64,000 nucleotides of DNA from Ancylobacter rudongensis. GTDB taxonomy: Bacteria; Pseudomonadota; Alphaproteobacteria; Rhizobiales; Xanthobacteraceae. Both the position numbers and the translations under genes were made by a program. Where the stretch lies: contig NZ_FMTP01000009.1 of assembly GCF_900100155.1 (NCBI RefSeq), forward strand, positions 1-64,000. The letters run 5' to 3'. Shown here in pieces: positions 45,007 to 53,365 of this stretch. Below the pieces are notes generated by a model that worked only from the letters and a program-made list of their open reading frames with translations, did no database searches and was not told the DNA's origin. Each line of letters starts with the position of its first letter. Position 1 is the first letter of the stretch.

Positions 45007-46269
45007 ATGGCCGGACCCGAACACCAAGAAATGATCATCATCAAGCGCTACGAGGAAGATGAGCACGAGCATCATTCCAGCGCCTGGAAGGTCGCGCATG
45101 CCGACTTCATGACCGCGATGATGGCCTTCTTCCTGATCATGTGGCTGATCAACGTCACCGATAAGGACGTGCGCAAGGCGATTGCCAATTACTTCAATCC
45201 GGTCAACCTCGCCGACAGCGTGACCGAGCGCAAGGGACTGAACGACCCCGAGGATATCAAGGATGCCGGCACCTCGGCCGATGGCGACCAGATGTCCACG
45301 CTGAAGGACACGGTCGGCGAGAACACCGGCCCGGGCGAGGATGTGCAGCAGGGCCCGCGCGAGGCGGCGCTGTTCCAGGACCCCTATGCGGTGCTGGCGG
45401 AGATCATCGCCGATGCCCCGCCCGGCACGCCGACCTCGCCCGATGCGCCGCTCGGCATCAGCAGCGAGCCCGGCACCGGCAGCGGCGACGCCAATCGCGA
45501 CCCGTTCGACCCGGTCTACTGGCAGATGACGTCCACCCGCAAGGCGCAGGCCACGGCCCCCGGCACTGCCGGCATCGGCGCCCCGCAGGGCAGGCGTCCC
45601 GATGCCGGCGCCGTGCGCGACACGCCGAACCCCGCCGTGGAGGACGCCACCGGCGATCCCTCCGGCGTGCCGGCGTCGGAAGCCGCCGCCCTCACCGCCG
45701 AGAGCGGCGCAGGCGCCGCTGTTCCGCCGACCCCGCCGCCGCCCCCGGGCGAGAGCTCCAGCGCGGCGGCCAAGGGGGAGGCGACGCCGCAGGCCAGCGC
45801 CGCAACGGCGACGGAACAGCTCGAACAGCAGATCAAGGCCGATCTTTCCGCCGCCATGGGAGCCGCCACCGGCCCGCAGCTCGACGTGCGCAAGACCCGG
45901 GAGGGCACGATCATCAGCCTGACCGACGACATCGACTTCTCGATGTTCCCCATCGGCTCGGCCGTGCCGGATGCGCGTATCGTCGCGGCCATGGCGCGGA
46001 TCGCCCAGACGCTGAAGGACCGGCCGGGCGATGTGGTGATCCGTGGCTACACGGACGGCCGGCCGTTCCGCTCGCCGAACTATGACAATTGGCAGCTCTC
46101 CGCCGCCCGCGCCAACATCACCCACTACATGCTGGTGCGCGGCGGGCTGGAGGAGAGCCGCATCCGGCAGATCGTCGGCTTTGCCGACCGCAACCTGAAG
46201 AACCCGGTCGATCCGAACGCGGCGGAAAACCGGCGGATCGAGATCGTCCTGCAGGAGCCCGCGCAATGA
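45007..46269 (+). CDS. motB: Flagellar motor stator protein MotB
   Basis: This 420-aa protein has one membrane helix (about 33-55) beginning with the proton-binding Asp in HADFMTAMMAFFLIMWL. A long Pro/Ala/Gly linker (about 80-285) leads to a C-terminal OmpA-like peptidoglycan-binding domain (VVIRGYTDGRPF, NWQLSAARANITHYML). It is longer than enterobacterial MotB, as in rhizobia. It overlaps motC by 4 nt. Confidence 0.95.
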   Translation: MAGPEHQEMIIIKRYEEDEHEHHSSAWKVAHADFMTAMMAFFLIMWLINVTDKDVRKAIANYFNPVNLADSVTERKGLNDPEDIKDAGTSADGDQMSTLKDTVGENTGPGEDVQQGPREAALFQDPYAVLAEIIADAPPGTPTSPDAPLGISSEPGTGSGDANRDPFDPVYWQMTSTRKAQATAPGTAGIGAPQGRRPDAGAVRDTPNPAVEDATGDPSGVPASEAAALTAESGAGAAVPPTPPPPPGESSSAAAKGEATPQASAATATEQLEQQIKADLSAAMGAATGPQLDVRKTREGTIISLTDDIDFSMFPIGSAVPDARIVAAMARIAQTLKDRPGDVVIRGYTDGRPFRSPNYDNWQLSAARANITHYMLVRGGLEESRIRQIVGFADRNLKNPVDPNAAENRRIEIVLQEPAQ

Positions 46270-48488
46270 AGCAGAACCTTCTCGCGGTTGCTGTCATGGG
46301 CGCGCTGCTGCTCGCCCCGCCTCCCGCCACTGCGCAGGACCCGTGGGACGATGTGCGGGCGCTCGACGCCGCCCTCGCGCCGCCGGACGCCGCCGCCCCG
46401 GCGGTCCGCATGGTGGCCCCCGCGAGCGCCGCGCCGAGGTCGGCGGCTGTGCCCAAGCCGGTGCCGCGCCCCATGCCGCGACCCGCGATTCCCGCGGCGG
46501 TTCCGGCTGTCGTTCCTGCGGCCGCTCGCGCACCGGCACCGGACGCGATGCCCGCGCCCACGCCCGTGGCGGCCCCGGCCTCGGCGCTCCCGGCCTCCGT
46601 TCCGGTCGCCGTTCCCTTGCCGCCTGCGCGGCCGGCCCTGGCGCCGGCGGCCGCACCCCTTGCCTTGGCCGCGAGCCCCAAGGTGCCGCCGCCACCGTTG
46701 GAGACGGCCGTGCCGGCCGACGAAATCGTGCCGGAGCTGGCCGATCTGCCGTGGCTGGTCGACGTTCCAGAGACCGCGCCGGTTAGCGCCCAGACCTCCG
46801 TTGCCCAGGCCTCCGTTGCGCCGACCTCCGCTGCCCAGACCTCCATTGCCCAGGCCTCCATTGCCCAGGCCTCCGTCGTCCGAACCTCCGTCGCGCAGGA
46901 CACCTTCGCTCCGGAAGCCTTCGCTCCGGAGACCTTCGCTCCGAAGGCGTTCGTGCCGCAGGCCGTCGCCGCGCAGGCGCCCGGTATGCAGGCCCATGCG
47001 ATACAAGCCCTCGCCTCGCAAACCGTTGCTTCGCCCCCCCTTGCCGCGCCACCCACTGCCCCGCAGGCCGTTGCCGCGGCGGCGCCCTCCGCCCCGGCCG
47101 AGCCGCCAACCGACGTGACGCCCTCGCAGCCGGTGGCCGGCGCCCTCAGCCTGCTCAGCGTGCCTGTCGTATCGATCTTCGCGCCGGCACAGGCCGCCGA
47201 AGAGGCGGCGCCGGGTGAGGCGCGCGAAGAGCCGGTGGAGCCGGCCGCCACGGACGCGCCGGCAGCGGGCGAAGCGGCACCGCAGGAGGCTTCGCAAGAG
47301 GCAGCGAAAGAGGCGCCGCAGGAAGGTCCTGTCCTGCCGCCAGCCCCGCCGCTCTATCGCGAGGTGCGCGAATTGCAGCGCCTGCAGGACAGCATGGCGG
47401 TCGGGGTGCCCGGAGCCTTGCCGGCGCAGAATGCGCTGATCGCGCATATCGATCAATTGTACCGGGCGGCCGATGCCAGCGTCTGGAACGACCCGCAGAA
47501 TGCCCGCGCCCTTGTCATCTTCGCCCTCAGCGGCGGCGGACCGGGCGTGCTGCGCGCGGTGCTGGGCAAATCAGCCGTGCCCAATATTGACGAGCGGCTG
47601 CTGCGCGGCAGCCTCGCCTATCTTGAAGGCCGCGAGCCCGAGGCGCTGAAGCAGTTGGGCGAGATCGACATGCGCAGCCTGCCCGACAGCCTGGCCGGCC
47701 AGGTCGCCTTGGCGCAGGCGGCGCTCTGGGTGCGCCGGGACCCGGCCCGCGCGGCGGTGCTGCTCGGGCGGGCCCGCCTGATCGCGCCGGGCACGCTGGT
47801 GGAGGAGGCGGCGCTGCGGCGCGCGATCTTCATCGCCGCGCAGGCCGACGATCTCGGCACGTTCGAGCGGATGACCGCGACCTATCTCGCCCGCTTCCGC
47901 CACTCGGTCTATGCCGGCAATTTCCGCCAGCGCTTTGCCGCCGCGCTGACGCGGATGAGCTTCATCGACAAGCCGGACGAGTTCGACCGGATCAACGACC
48001 TGCTCGCACCGCTCGAACCGGCCGGCCGGCGCGAGGTCGCCCTCCTGGTGGCGCAGGCGGCCGTCAGCCAGGGCAAGACGACGGCGGCGGAACGGGCGGC
48101 GGAACTTGTGCTGAAGGGAGCCGTGTTCGGCAGCCTGGAAGCCGACCGGGCCATGCTTTACCGTGCCGCCGCGACAATCACCTCGCCCCAGCGTTTCGCC
48201 GAGGCGCAGACCGAGCTGGCGAGCGTCGCCAGCGAGCGGTTCGCCCCCGACGATGCCAGGCTGCTGGGCGCCGCGCAGACGGTGGCCGCGTCGATCCTGC
48301 ATGCCGTCGATATCCCGCCGCCGGAGGAGGGGGGCGGGGCGACACCCGCCGCCGATCCCGCCGCCGCCGATCCCGCCGCCACCGACAGTCCGGCCGTCGC
48401 GGATACCGGCCCGCCGCCGGCGACCCTCGCCAAGGCCCAGGCCGCCCTCGCCTCGGTGGACCAGCTGCTGGGAGACGCGCCGCTATGA
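46266..48488 (+). CDS. motC: Periplasmic motility protein MotC, repeat-expanded
   Basis: This 740-aa protein has a signal peptide (MKQNLLAVAVMGALLL, cleavage near ATAQ). A low-complexity Pro/Ala region spans about residues 25-360, and the MotC domain (about 370-700) contains YREVRELQRLQDSMAVGVPGAL, NARALVIFALSGGGPGVLR and helical repeats like TPR/SLR. In Sinorhizobium MotC binds MotB in the periplasm and is needed for rotation. The usual MotC is about 430 aa; the excess here is the low-complexity region, which includes twelve 5-residue tandem repeats. The ATG overlaps the motB stop. Confidence 0.9.
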   Translation: MKQNLLAVAVMGALLLAPPPATAQDPWDDVRALDAALAPPDAAAPAVRMVAPASAAPRSAAVPKPVPRPMPRPAIPAAVPAVVPAAARAPAPDAMPAPTPVAAPASALPASVPVAVPLPPARPALAPAAAPLALAASPKVPPPPLETAVPADEIVPELADLPWLVDVPETAPVSAQTSVAQASVAPTSAAQTSIAQASIAQASVVRTSVAQDTFAPEAFAPETFAPKAFVPQAVAAQAPGMQAHAIQALASQTVASPPLAAPPTAPQAVAAAAPSAPAEPPTDVTPSQPVAGALSLLSVPVVSIFAPAQAAEEAAPGEAREEPVEPAATDAPAAGEAAPQEASQEAAKEAPQEGPVLPPAPPLYREVRELQRLQDSMAVGVPGALPAQNALIAHIDQLYRAADASVWNDPQNARALVIFALSGGGPGVLRAVLGKSAVPNIDERLLRGSLAYLEGREPEALKQLGEIDMRSLPDSLAGQVALAQAALWVRRDPARAAVLLGRARLIAPGTLVEEAALRRAIFIAAQADDLGTFERMTATYLARFRHSVYAGNFRQRFAAALTRMSFIDKPDEFDRINDLLAPLEPAGRREVALLVAQAAVSQGKTTAAERAAELVLKGAVFGSLEADRAMLYRAAATITSPQRFAEAQTELASVASERFAPDDARLLGAAQTVAASILHAVDIPPPEEGGGATPAADPAAADPAATDSPAVADTGPPPATLAKAQAALASVDQLLGDAPL
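46791..46970 (+). repeat. Twelve 15-bp tandem repeats within motC
   Basis: Twelve in-frame 15-bp units run from 46791 to 46970. Seven encode variants of QTSVA (units such as CAGACCTCCGTTGCC and CAGGCCTCCATTGCC); the rest encode P-E/K/Q-A/T-F/V-A variants. Several neighbours differ by one or two bases, so the array looks recently expanded. Confidence 0.88.
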
Positions 48489-50365
48489 CCTCGGTAATCT
48501 TTTCCTCCGCCCGCACCCCGGCCGGCGCGGCCGACGAGCCGTCGGGCCGGCCCGAGCGCGGCGGCAGCCAGGATGCGTTCGCCAGCCTCCTCGCCGAGAT
48601 GGATGTGCGGACCGCGCCTCAGGACACGCCGCCGATGGGGCGCGCCAGCGGCGAAGGCGCTGCGGCGCTGCCGCAGGGGCTGACCGGCCGGAGGGCCCCG
48701 GCGGTCCCGATGAGCCCGATGGGACAGGCGGCGATGCCCGCCGAGACGGCGCCCTTGCCTCGCGCTCTGCCGGCCGTGGCGCCGGAAACCCCGGCCGCCG
48801 ATGGGGAACTGGCCGCTCTGCTTGCCCGGCCTGTGCTCGATGACGGGGACATGGCGAGCCGCCCCCCGGCTTCCGGCACCGTGCGGCCGGCGCCGGATGG
48901 GGACGTGCCGGCCATGGCTTTGACTCGGCGGGAGGGGGCGGCGGTGCTGCCGGATGCGCGCACGCCTGCGGCCTTGCCTGCGAACGCCCGCCCGCTTGCC
49001 ACGACGCCGACCTTCAACCCAGCGCCGACCTCCAACCCGGCGCCGCCGCCGTCGGCGCAGGTCGCCGCCCTTGTGTCGCCGCCGTCGGCGCAGGTCGCTA
49101 CCCCCGTGTCGCTGCCGTCGGCGCAAGCCTCAACCCTTGCGCCGCCGCAGTCGGCGCCGGTCTCCACCCTTTCCCCATTGCTGGACGCGCCGGCCTCGCT
49201 CTCGCTTGCCGAGGACGAGGTGCCCCTGCGCGGTCTGGCGCCGCAACCGCACGAGACAGCATCCCCACCCGCCGCCCCGGAGGCCGAGATGGCGCTGTCC
49301 CCCACCATCTGCGTGTTGTCGGCGGCAATGATCGGTGCCCTTGGTCCTGTCGCCGCGCCGGGGCTGGAGGAGGCCACCTCTTCGCCGTCGCCTCTTCCCC
49401 TGGCGACGGCGGCGACGCGCGGCGAGACGGCACCCGAGGAGGCGCCTCTGGCGGGGGCCAAGGTGGTGTTGTGCGAAACCCATTTCGCTCCGGTGACGCC
49501 GCGCGACCTCCGGCCGAGAGCGGCCATGCTCCCGACGGAACAGCCCGCGCTGCGCGGTCCGGCGCCGGCCGCCGGCCGCGCTCCCTCGCCCAGCGACGAG
49601 GCCGCAGTCCCCGCCCCGGCAATCGCCGTCGAGGCCGACATGCCGCCGATCGCGCCGCGCCCGCCGCTGGCAGTGCCTGTCCGCCTTGGCGCGAGCGAGA
49701 AGGTTGCGGCCGTGGAGCTGCCGACACGCGAGAGCCGGGCGGAGGCCGCGCCGCCGTCCCGCCAGACGGCGGGTGCGGAGCGCATGGACGCGGTGCGGGG
49801 TGAGCGGGAGGCGCCGGCCGTCGCAACGGGCGGCACGGCACCGGCCGTCACCCTCTCGACTGTTCCGCCCCTGCCGGGCGCGGCGCCCTCGCCGGCGGCC
49901 GTGCAGCTTGGCGCCGCCATCGCCGAGGCGGTGCGTGCCGACGTGCCCGCGACCTTCCTAGCCGGGGAGACCATGCCGGCGCGTGGTCCGGTGCGGATTC
50001 TGGAGATCCAGCTCAACCCGTTGGAACTCGGCCTGGTGACAGTGCGGCTGCGCACCGGGCGCAACGGACTGGAAATTCACGTTCATGCGGCACGGGCGGA
50101 AACCGCGCGCCTGCTGGAGCAGGATCGTTCGAGCCTGCTCGCCACACTGGTCGAGGCCGATGCCGGGCCGCTCGACCTGACCATCAGCCAGACCGGAATG
50201 CCGGCCCCGCTCACCGGCGACGATGCCTTCGCGCCAACCGAGCGGGATCGCTCGGGCGGGGATGAGCCCCGCGACGGGCAACCCGGCGATTCCGACTCGC
50301 GCAGGAAGAGACAACAGAATGGACAAGCGCCATTTCGCGCTGCTGACAGCGGCGCTGCTGATTAG
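48485..50365 (+). CDS. fliK: Flagellar hook-length control protein FliK (MotD type)
   Basis: This 626-aa protein is Pro/Ala-rich through residue about 470. The C-terminal Flg_hook domain (about 495-585) contains ILEIQLNPLELGLVTVRL, GLEIHVHAARAETARLLEQD and LLATLVEADAGPLDLTIS. The rhizobial motD gene after motC was shown to be FliK, and the position here is the same. It overlaps motC by 4 nt. A short 33-bp-type tandem repeat (49046-49174) lies in its low-complexity part, which acts as the molecular ruler in this family. Confidence 0.88.
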   Translation: MTSVIFSSARTPAGAADEPSGRPERGGSQDAFASLLAEMDVRTAPQDTPPMGRASGEGAAALPQGLTGRRAPAVPMSPMGQAAMPAETAPLPRALPAVAPETPAADGELAALLARPVLDDGDMASRPPASGTVRPAPDGDVPAMALTRREGAAVLPDARTPAALPANARPLATTPTFNPAPTSNPAPPPSAQVAALVSPPSAQVATPVSLPSAQASTLAPPQSAPVSTLSPLLDAPASLSLAEDEVPLRGLAPQPHETASPPAAPEAEMALSPTICVLSAAMIGALGPVAAPGLEEATSSPSPLPLATAATRGETAPEEAPLAGAKVVLCETHFAPVTPRDLRPRAAMLPTEQPALRGPAPAAGRAPSPSDEAAVPAPAIAVEADMPPIAPRPPLAVPVRLGASEKVAAVELPTRESRAEAAPPSRQTAGAERMDAVRGEREAPAVATGGTAPAVTLSTVPPLPGAAPSPAAVQLGAAIAEAVRADVPATFLAGETMPARGPVRILEIQLNPLELGLVTVRLRTGRNGLEIHVHAARAETARLLEQDRSSLLATLVEADAGPLDLTISQTGMPAPLTGDDAFAPTERDRSGGDEPRDGQPGDSDSRRKRQQNGQAPFRAADSGAAD

Positions 50366-50927
50366 CACTTATAATGCTGCGGCCGCACCGCAGGGCGAGG
50401 CGCCGAAGCGGCCGGCAGGCACCACCAAGGAGGCCAAGCTCGGCGTCTGCGAGGCGGCGATGGCGCGCGCCTCAGCCAAATACGGCGTGCCGCTGGCAAT
50501 TCTCTACGCGGTCGGCCTAACCGAGACCGGCGGCAACGGCACGCTGCAACCTCTGGCGATGAATGCGGCGGGCAAAAGCCTTGTCGCCGCCAGCGCGGCC
50601 GATGGCGCGCGCAAGCTCAAGGAATTCAACGCAAACGGCGTGCGGCTGGTGGATCTCGGCTGCATGCAGATCAACCATCGCTGGCACGGCGAGCAGTTTG
50701 CTTCCGTTGCCGAGATGTTCGATCCCGAGCGCAATGTCGATTACGCCGCCCGCTTCCTCGCGGAGCTGCGGCAGCGTCATGGCAACTGGACGATGGCGGC
50801 GGCCCGCTACAATGCCGGGCCGAATAATGATCCGGCACAGAAGCGCTATGTCTGCGCCGTCATTCGCAACCTGGTGCGGTCGGGCTTTGGCAGCTGGACG
50901 GCGCAGTCGCGGGCCTTTTGCGGATGA
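50319..50927 (+). CDS. Periplasmic lytic transglycosylase of the flagellar cluster
   Basis: This 202-aa protein has a signal peptide (about 1-23, ending NAAAA) and an SLT domain. The catalytic glutamate lies in YAVGLTETGGNG, followed by LGCMQINHRWHG and MAAARYNAGPNN. It cleaves peptidoglycan, probably to let the rod through, since the FlgJ here lacks an enzymatic domain. AGGAAGAG lies upstream of the ATG. It overlaps the fliK end by 47 nt. Confidence 0.92.
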   Translation: MDKRHFALLTAALLISTYNAAAAPQGEAPKRPAGTTKEAKLGVCEAAMARASAKYGVPLAILYAVGLTETGGNGTLQPLAMNAAGKSLVAASAADGARKLKEFNANGVRLVDLGCMQINHRWHGEQFASVAEMFDPERNVDYAARFLAELRQRHGNWTMAAARYNAGPNNDPAQKRYVCAVIRNLVRSGFGSWTAQSRAFCG

Positions 50928-51073
50928 TCCAGGCGCGGTCCGGGATTCTGTGCACCCCTGCCGTATCCAGGATCGGCGCCGCCGTCTCCCAGATCGGTCG
51001 TGGAGTTGAACCGGAGGGGCCTCTGGCCCTTCCGGATCGCGACGGCAGCGTGCAGATGCATCCGGCTCTCCGT

Positions 51074-51091
51074 TCCCGGCTGTGGCCGGGA
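51074..51091. repeat. Short hairpin between transglycosylase and cheZ genes
   Basis: A 7-bp inverted repeat (TCCCGGC / GCCGGGA, 4-nt loop) adjoins ATGAC. GTCATCCCGGC-type palindromes are scattered in alphaproteobacterial genomes. It lies between two convergent genes and could help end either transcript, but no T-run follows. Confidence 0.4.
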
Positions 51092-51125
51092 TGACGGTTT
51101 CCCACGGATTTTTTCGGGCAGGCTC

Positions 51126-51848
51126 TCAGCCGAACAGGGAGTCGATATCGTCCTGCGACACGACATTCTCGTCGTCGGCCAGCGCCGGCCCGTTGAGCAG
51201 CGCCTCGTCGCCGGTGCGCTCGGGGACAATGGACTCGGCGATGCGCGAGACTTCCTCCTGGCCGCCCCAGATGTTGCACATTTTCTCCACCCGCTCCTCG
51301 ATGAAGATCATGAGAGCAACCACCTTGCGGATGCGCTGGCCGCTAATGTCCTGGAAATTGCAGGCCTCGAAGATCCGGGTGGCGTAGCTGTGGATCGCCT
51401 GTGCCGCCACCTTCTGGCTGCCTTCCAGCTCGGAGATCAGCGAAATCGCCGCGCCGTCGATGTTCTCGGCCATCTGCAGGATGTCCTCGGTCGCCGTCTC
51501 GGTATCGGCGACGACGGCATCGAGCTCGTCGGTCGCGCGGTTGAAGCGGGCGCCCTTGGTGCCGCCCGACTGCAGCGTCGCGAGCTCGTTCTTGGTGCTC
51601 TCGATCGCCTGGCGGATCGTTTCCACGTCCATCAGCATCGAATGCCGGGAGCATTCGGGGTCGGCTTCGGGGCAGCGGCGGTCGAAACGCGCGATGACGC
51701 CACGCAGTTCGTTCAGTTCCTCGAGCACGCGGTTGATCTGGGCCGAGACCGAGCCCTGTGCCGACATCGACGCGGCGCCCAGTCCCCCCCCAACCGTATG
51801 AGGTCCTTCATTGGCTTCAATTCGGAACGGCCGCCGCGCTGACGACAT
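51126..51848 (-). CDS. cheZ: CheY-P phosphatase CheZ
   Basis: This 240-aa protein has long helices and the CheZ catalytic motif NFQDISGQRIRKV (the Gln acts on CheY-P). The C-terminal tail VVSQDDIDSLFG resembles the CheY-binding tail of enterobacterial CheZ. GGAG lies 7 nt before the ATG. It is transcribed away from cheY across a 184-nt AT-rich spacer. CheZ is less common in alphaproteobacteria than phosphate-sink CheYs but is known in Azorhizobium. Confidence 0.9.
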   Translation of the reverse strand: MSSARRPFRIEANEGPHTVGGGLGAASMSAQGSVSAQINRVLEELNELRGVIARFDRRCPEADPECSRHSMLMDVETIRQAIESTKNELATLQSGGTKGARFNRATDELDAVVADTETATEDILQMAENIDGAAISLISELEGSQKVAAQAIHSYATRIFEACNFQDISGQRIRKVVALMIFIEERVEKMCNIWGGQEEVSRIAESIVPERTGDEALLNGPALADDENVVSQDDIDSLFG

Positions 51849-51936
51849 GTATATTCTCCAATGCTCGTCAATAATTTTCGATCATTGCTTATAGTTTAAA
51901 CCTTTAAATCTGAGAATAACCCCGAAGTTGGGCCTG

Positions 51937-51951
51937 CAAGCTTCGCGCAAG
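51937..51951 (+). promoter_or_regulatory. Candidate flagellar motif between cheZ and cheY
   Basis: CAAGCTTCGCGCAAG is identical at 14 of 15 positions to the copy before the flagellin gene. It faces cheY (82 nt to the ATG). The rest of the spacer (about 51850-51920) is strikingly AT-rich for this genome. Confidence 0.5.
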
Positions 51952-52032
51952 CAATGCAATTCAAACATGAACCTACGAAAGGACGGCAAGCGGCTGTCCG
52001 TGGATCTTATTACCCGAAGGACGGAGCGCTTT

Positions 52033-52416
52033 ATGGCCGTGGATTTGTCGATGCCGGTTCTTGTAGTCGACGATTACAAGACCATGGTCCGAATCATTCG
52101 CAACCTGCTGAAGCAGATCGGCTTTGAGGACGTGGACGAAGCCTCCGACGGCGTCGAGGCCCTCTCCAAGCTGAAGGAGCGGCAGTACGGGCTCGTCATC
52201 TCCGACTGGAACATGGAGCCGATGACGGGCTACGAACTGCTCAAGCAGGTGCGCGACGACAGCAATCTCAGTGCTCTGCCATTCATCATGGTCACGGCCG
52301 AGGCCAAGTCGGAAAACGTCATTGCCGCCAAGAAGGCGGGGGTGAACAACTACATCGTCAAGCCCTTCAACGCGCAGACGCTGAAGAGCAAGATCGACAC
52401 TGTCTTCGAGGCCTGA
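52033..52416 (+). CDS. cheY: Chemotaxis response regulator CheY
   Basis: This 127-aa single receiver has Asp13/Asp14, phospho-acceptor Asp58 in LVISDWNMEPMTGYELL, Thr in IMVTAEAK and Lys in YIVKPFN. The match to motor-binding CheY is closer than for the operon copy at 10845-11225. I chose the ATG at 52033 because GGAG precedes it by 8 nt and earlier in-frame starts add an atypical basic extension. Neighbour of cheZ, so probably the motor-binding CheY. Confidence 0.93.
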   Translation: MAVDLSMPVLVVDDYKTMVRIIRNLLKQIGFEDVDEASDGVEALSKLKERQYGLVISDWNMEPMTGYELLKQVRDDSNLSALPFIMVTAEAKSENVIAAKKAGVNNYIVKPFNAQTLKSKIDTVFEA

Positions 52417-52440
52417 CCGCTCCCAACCACCTCGACATCA

Positions 52441-52474
52441 CGCCCCCCAGGCTCTCCCGGGGGGCGTTTCATTT
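52441..52474 (+). terminator. Terminator of cheY
   Basis: An 11-bp GC stem with one mismatch (52441-52451 with 52455-52465, CGCCCCCCAGG / CCCGGGGGGCG) is followed by TTTCATTT. It lies 24 nt past the cheY stop. Confidence 0.8.
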
Positions 52475-52664
52475 GTGCTGCGCGGGCGCGCGCAAAGCGC
52501 GGGTTGGGCCGATACCCTCCAGAATGGAGGGAAACATCATCCAACGCCGAAGCAACTCAGCTTGAGTGGATATAATCGTCAAAATAGTCCTTTGCCCAAG
52601 GACACACGCAGCCAGCAATAAACGTCATTGCATGACTGCAGCTCCAAGGCAGGGGAATTCAATC

Positions 52665-53333
52665 ATGTATGTCATCGTCGATGACCGGGCGACTGTTGCG
52701 GACAGCTATGTTTCCAGCTTCTCGCGCGAAGGTTTTTCAAGTTTCGGTGTCAATGAAGACGAGTTCAAGGGCTGGATCGAAAGCGCCTCGGGCAATGATA
52801 TTGCCGCCGTGGAGGGTTTTCTGCTCGGCGATTTCGAGCGCCGCCCGACCTACCCCGAGATGATCCGCTCGCACAGCAGCGCGCCGATCCTGGCGCTCAG
52901 CGACCAGAAGAGCCTGACCCAGACGTTGGAACTGTTCACCGCCGGCATTGACGACGTGGTGCGCAAGCCGGTCCATGTCCGCGAGATCGTGGCGCGCACC
53001 GATGCCATCTGGCGCCGGGTGAATTCCAATGTGACCCCCACCAGCGAAGACCGGCTCAAGGTGTTCTTCGACGGGCGCGATCCCGAGATCGACGGCGAAG
53101 CGCTGGCGCTGCCGCGCCGCGAGCGGCACATGCTGGAATATCTGGTCAAGAACTCCCGCCGGCGCGTGACGAAGGCGCAGATCTTCAACACCATCTACGG
53201 CATCTTCAATGACGATGTCGACGAGAGCGTGGTCGAAGGCCATATGAGCAAGCTGCGCAAGAAGCTGCGGCTGAAGCTCGGCTATGACGTGATCGACGCC
53301 AAGCGCTACCTCGGCTACCAGTTCGTCGGCTGA
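52665..53333 (+). CDS. ftcR: Flagellar master regulator FtcR/Rem (orphan OmpR-type)
   Basis: This 222-aa protein has a receiver-like domain (1-118) and an OmpR-type winged helix (about 135-220, LPRRERHMLEYLVKNSRRRVTKAQIF then SKLRKKLRLKLG). The blocks LELFTAGIDDVVRKPVHVREI and DAKRYLGYQF match my memory of Brucella FtcR and Sinorhizobium Rem, which activate flagellar genes. Asp6/Asp7, Ser80 and Lys102 are kept, but the phospho-acceptor position aligns with Glu50. The ATG follows GGGG by 9 nt; a TATAAT at 52571-52576 has no clear -35 partner. Likely activator of the motif-bearing promoters in this window, by inference. Confidence 0.9.
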   Translation: MYVIVDDRATVADSYVSSFSREGFSSFGVNEDEFKGWIESASGNDIAAVEGFLLGDFERRPTYPEMIRSHSSAPILALSDQKSLTQTLELFTAGIDDVVRKPVHVREIVARTDAIWRRVNSNVTPTSEDRLKVFFDGRDPEIDGEALALPRRERHMLEYLVKNSRRRVTKAQIFNTIYGIFNDDVDESVVEGHMSKLRKKLRLKLGYDVIDAKRYLGYQFVG

Positions 53334-53365
53334 CGGCGCCGGGTCGGCGGTGGCAGACTGCCGGC

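Noticed and set aside
46791-46970. Possible CRISPR array
   Set aside because: Units are contiguous, 15 bp, in frame with motC and without spacers, so this is a coding tandem repeat.
46125-47456. Gly/Arg-rich minus-strand frames opposite motC
   Set aside because: They arise from the repeat and Pro/Ala-rich codons of motC read backwards; not a PE-PGRS-like or silk-like gene.
48619-50064. 481-codon minus-strand frame opposite fliK, Ser/Gly/Ala-rich
   Set aside because: Shadow of the low-complexity FliK region; no secretion signal or motif.
52571-52576. TATAAT as the -10 box of ftcR
   Set aside because: No acceptable -35 hexamer lies 16-18 nt upstream; a lone TATAAT is weak evidence, so it is only mentioned in the ftcR entry.
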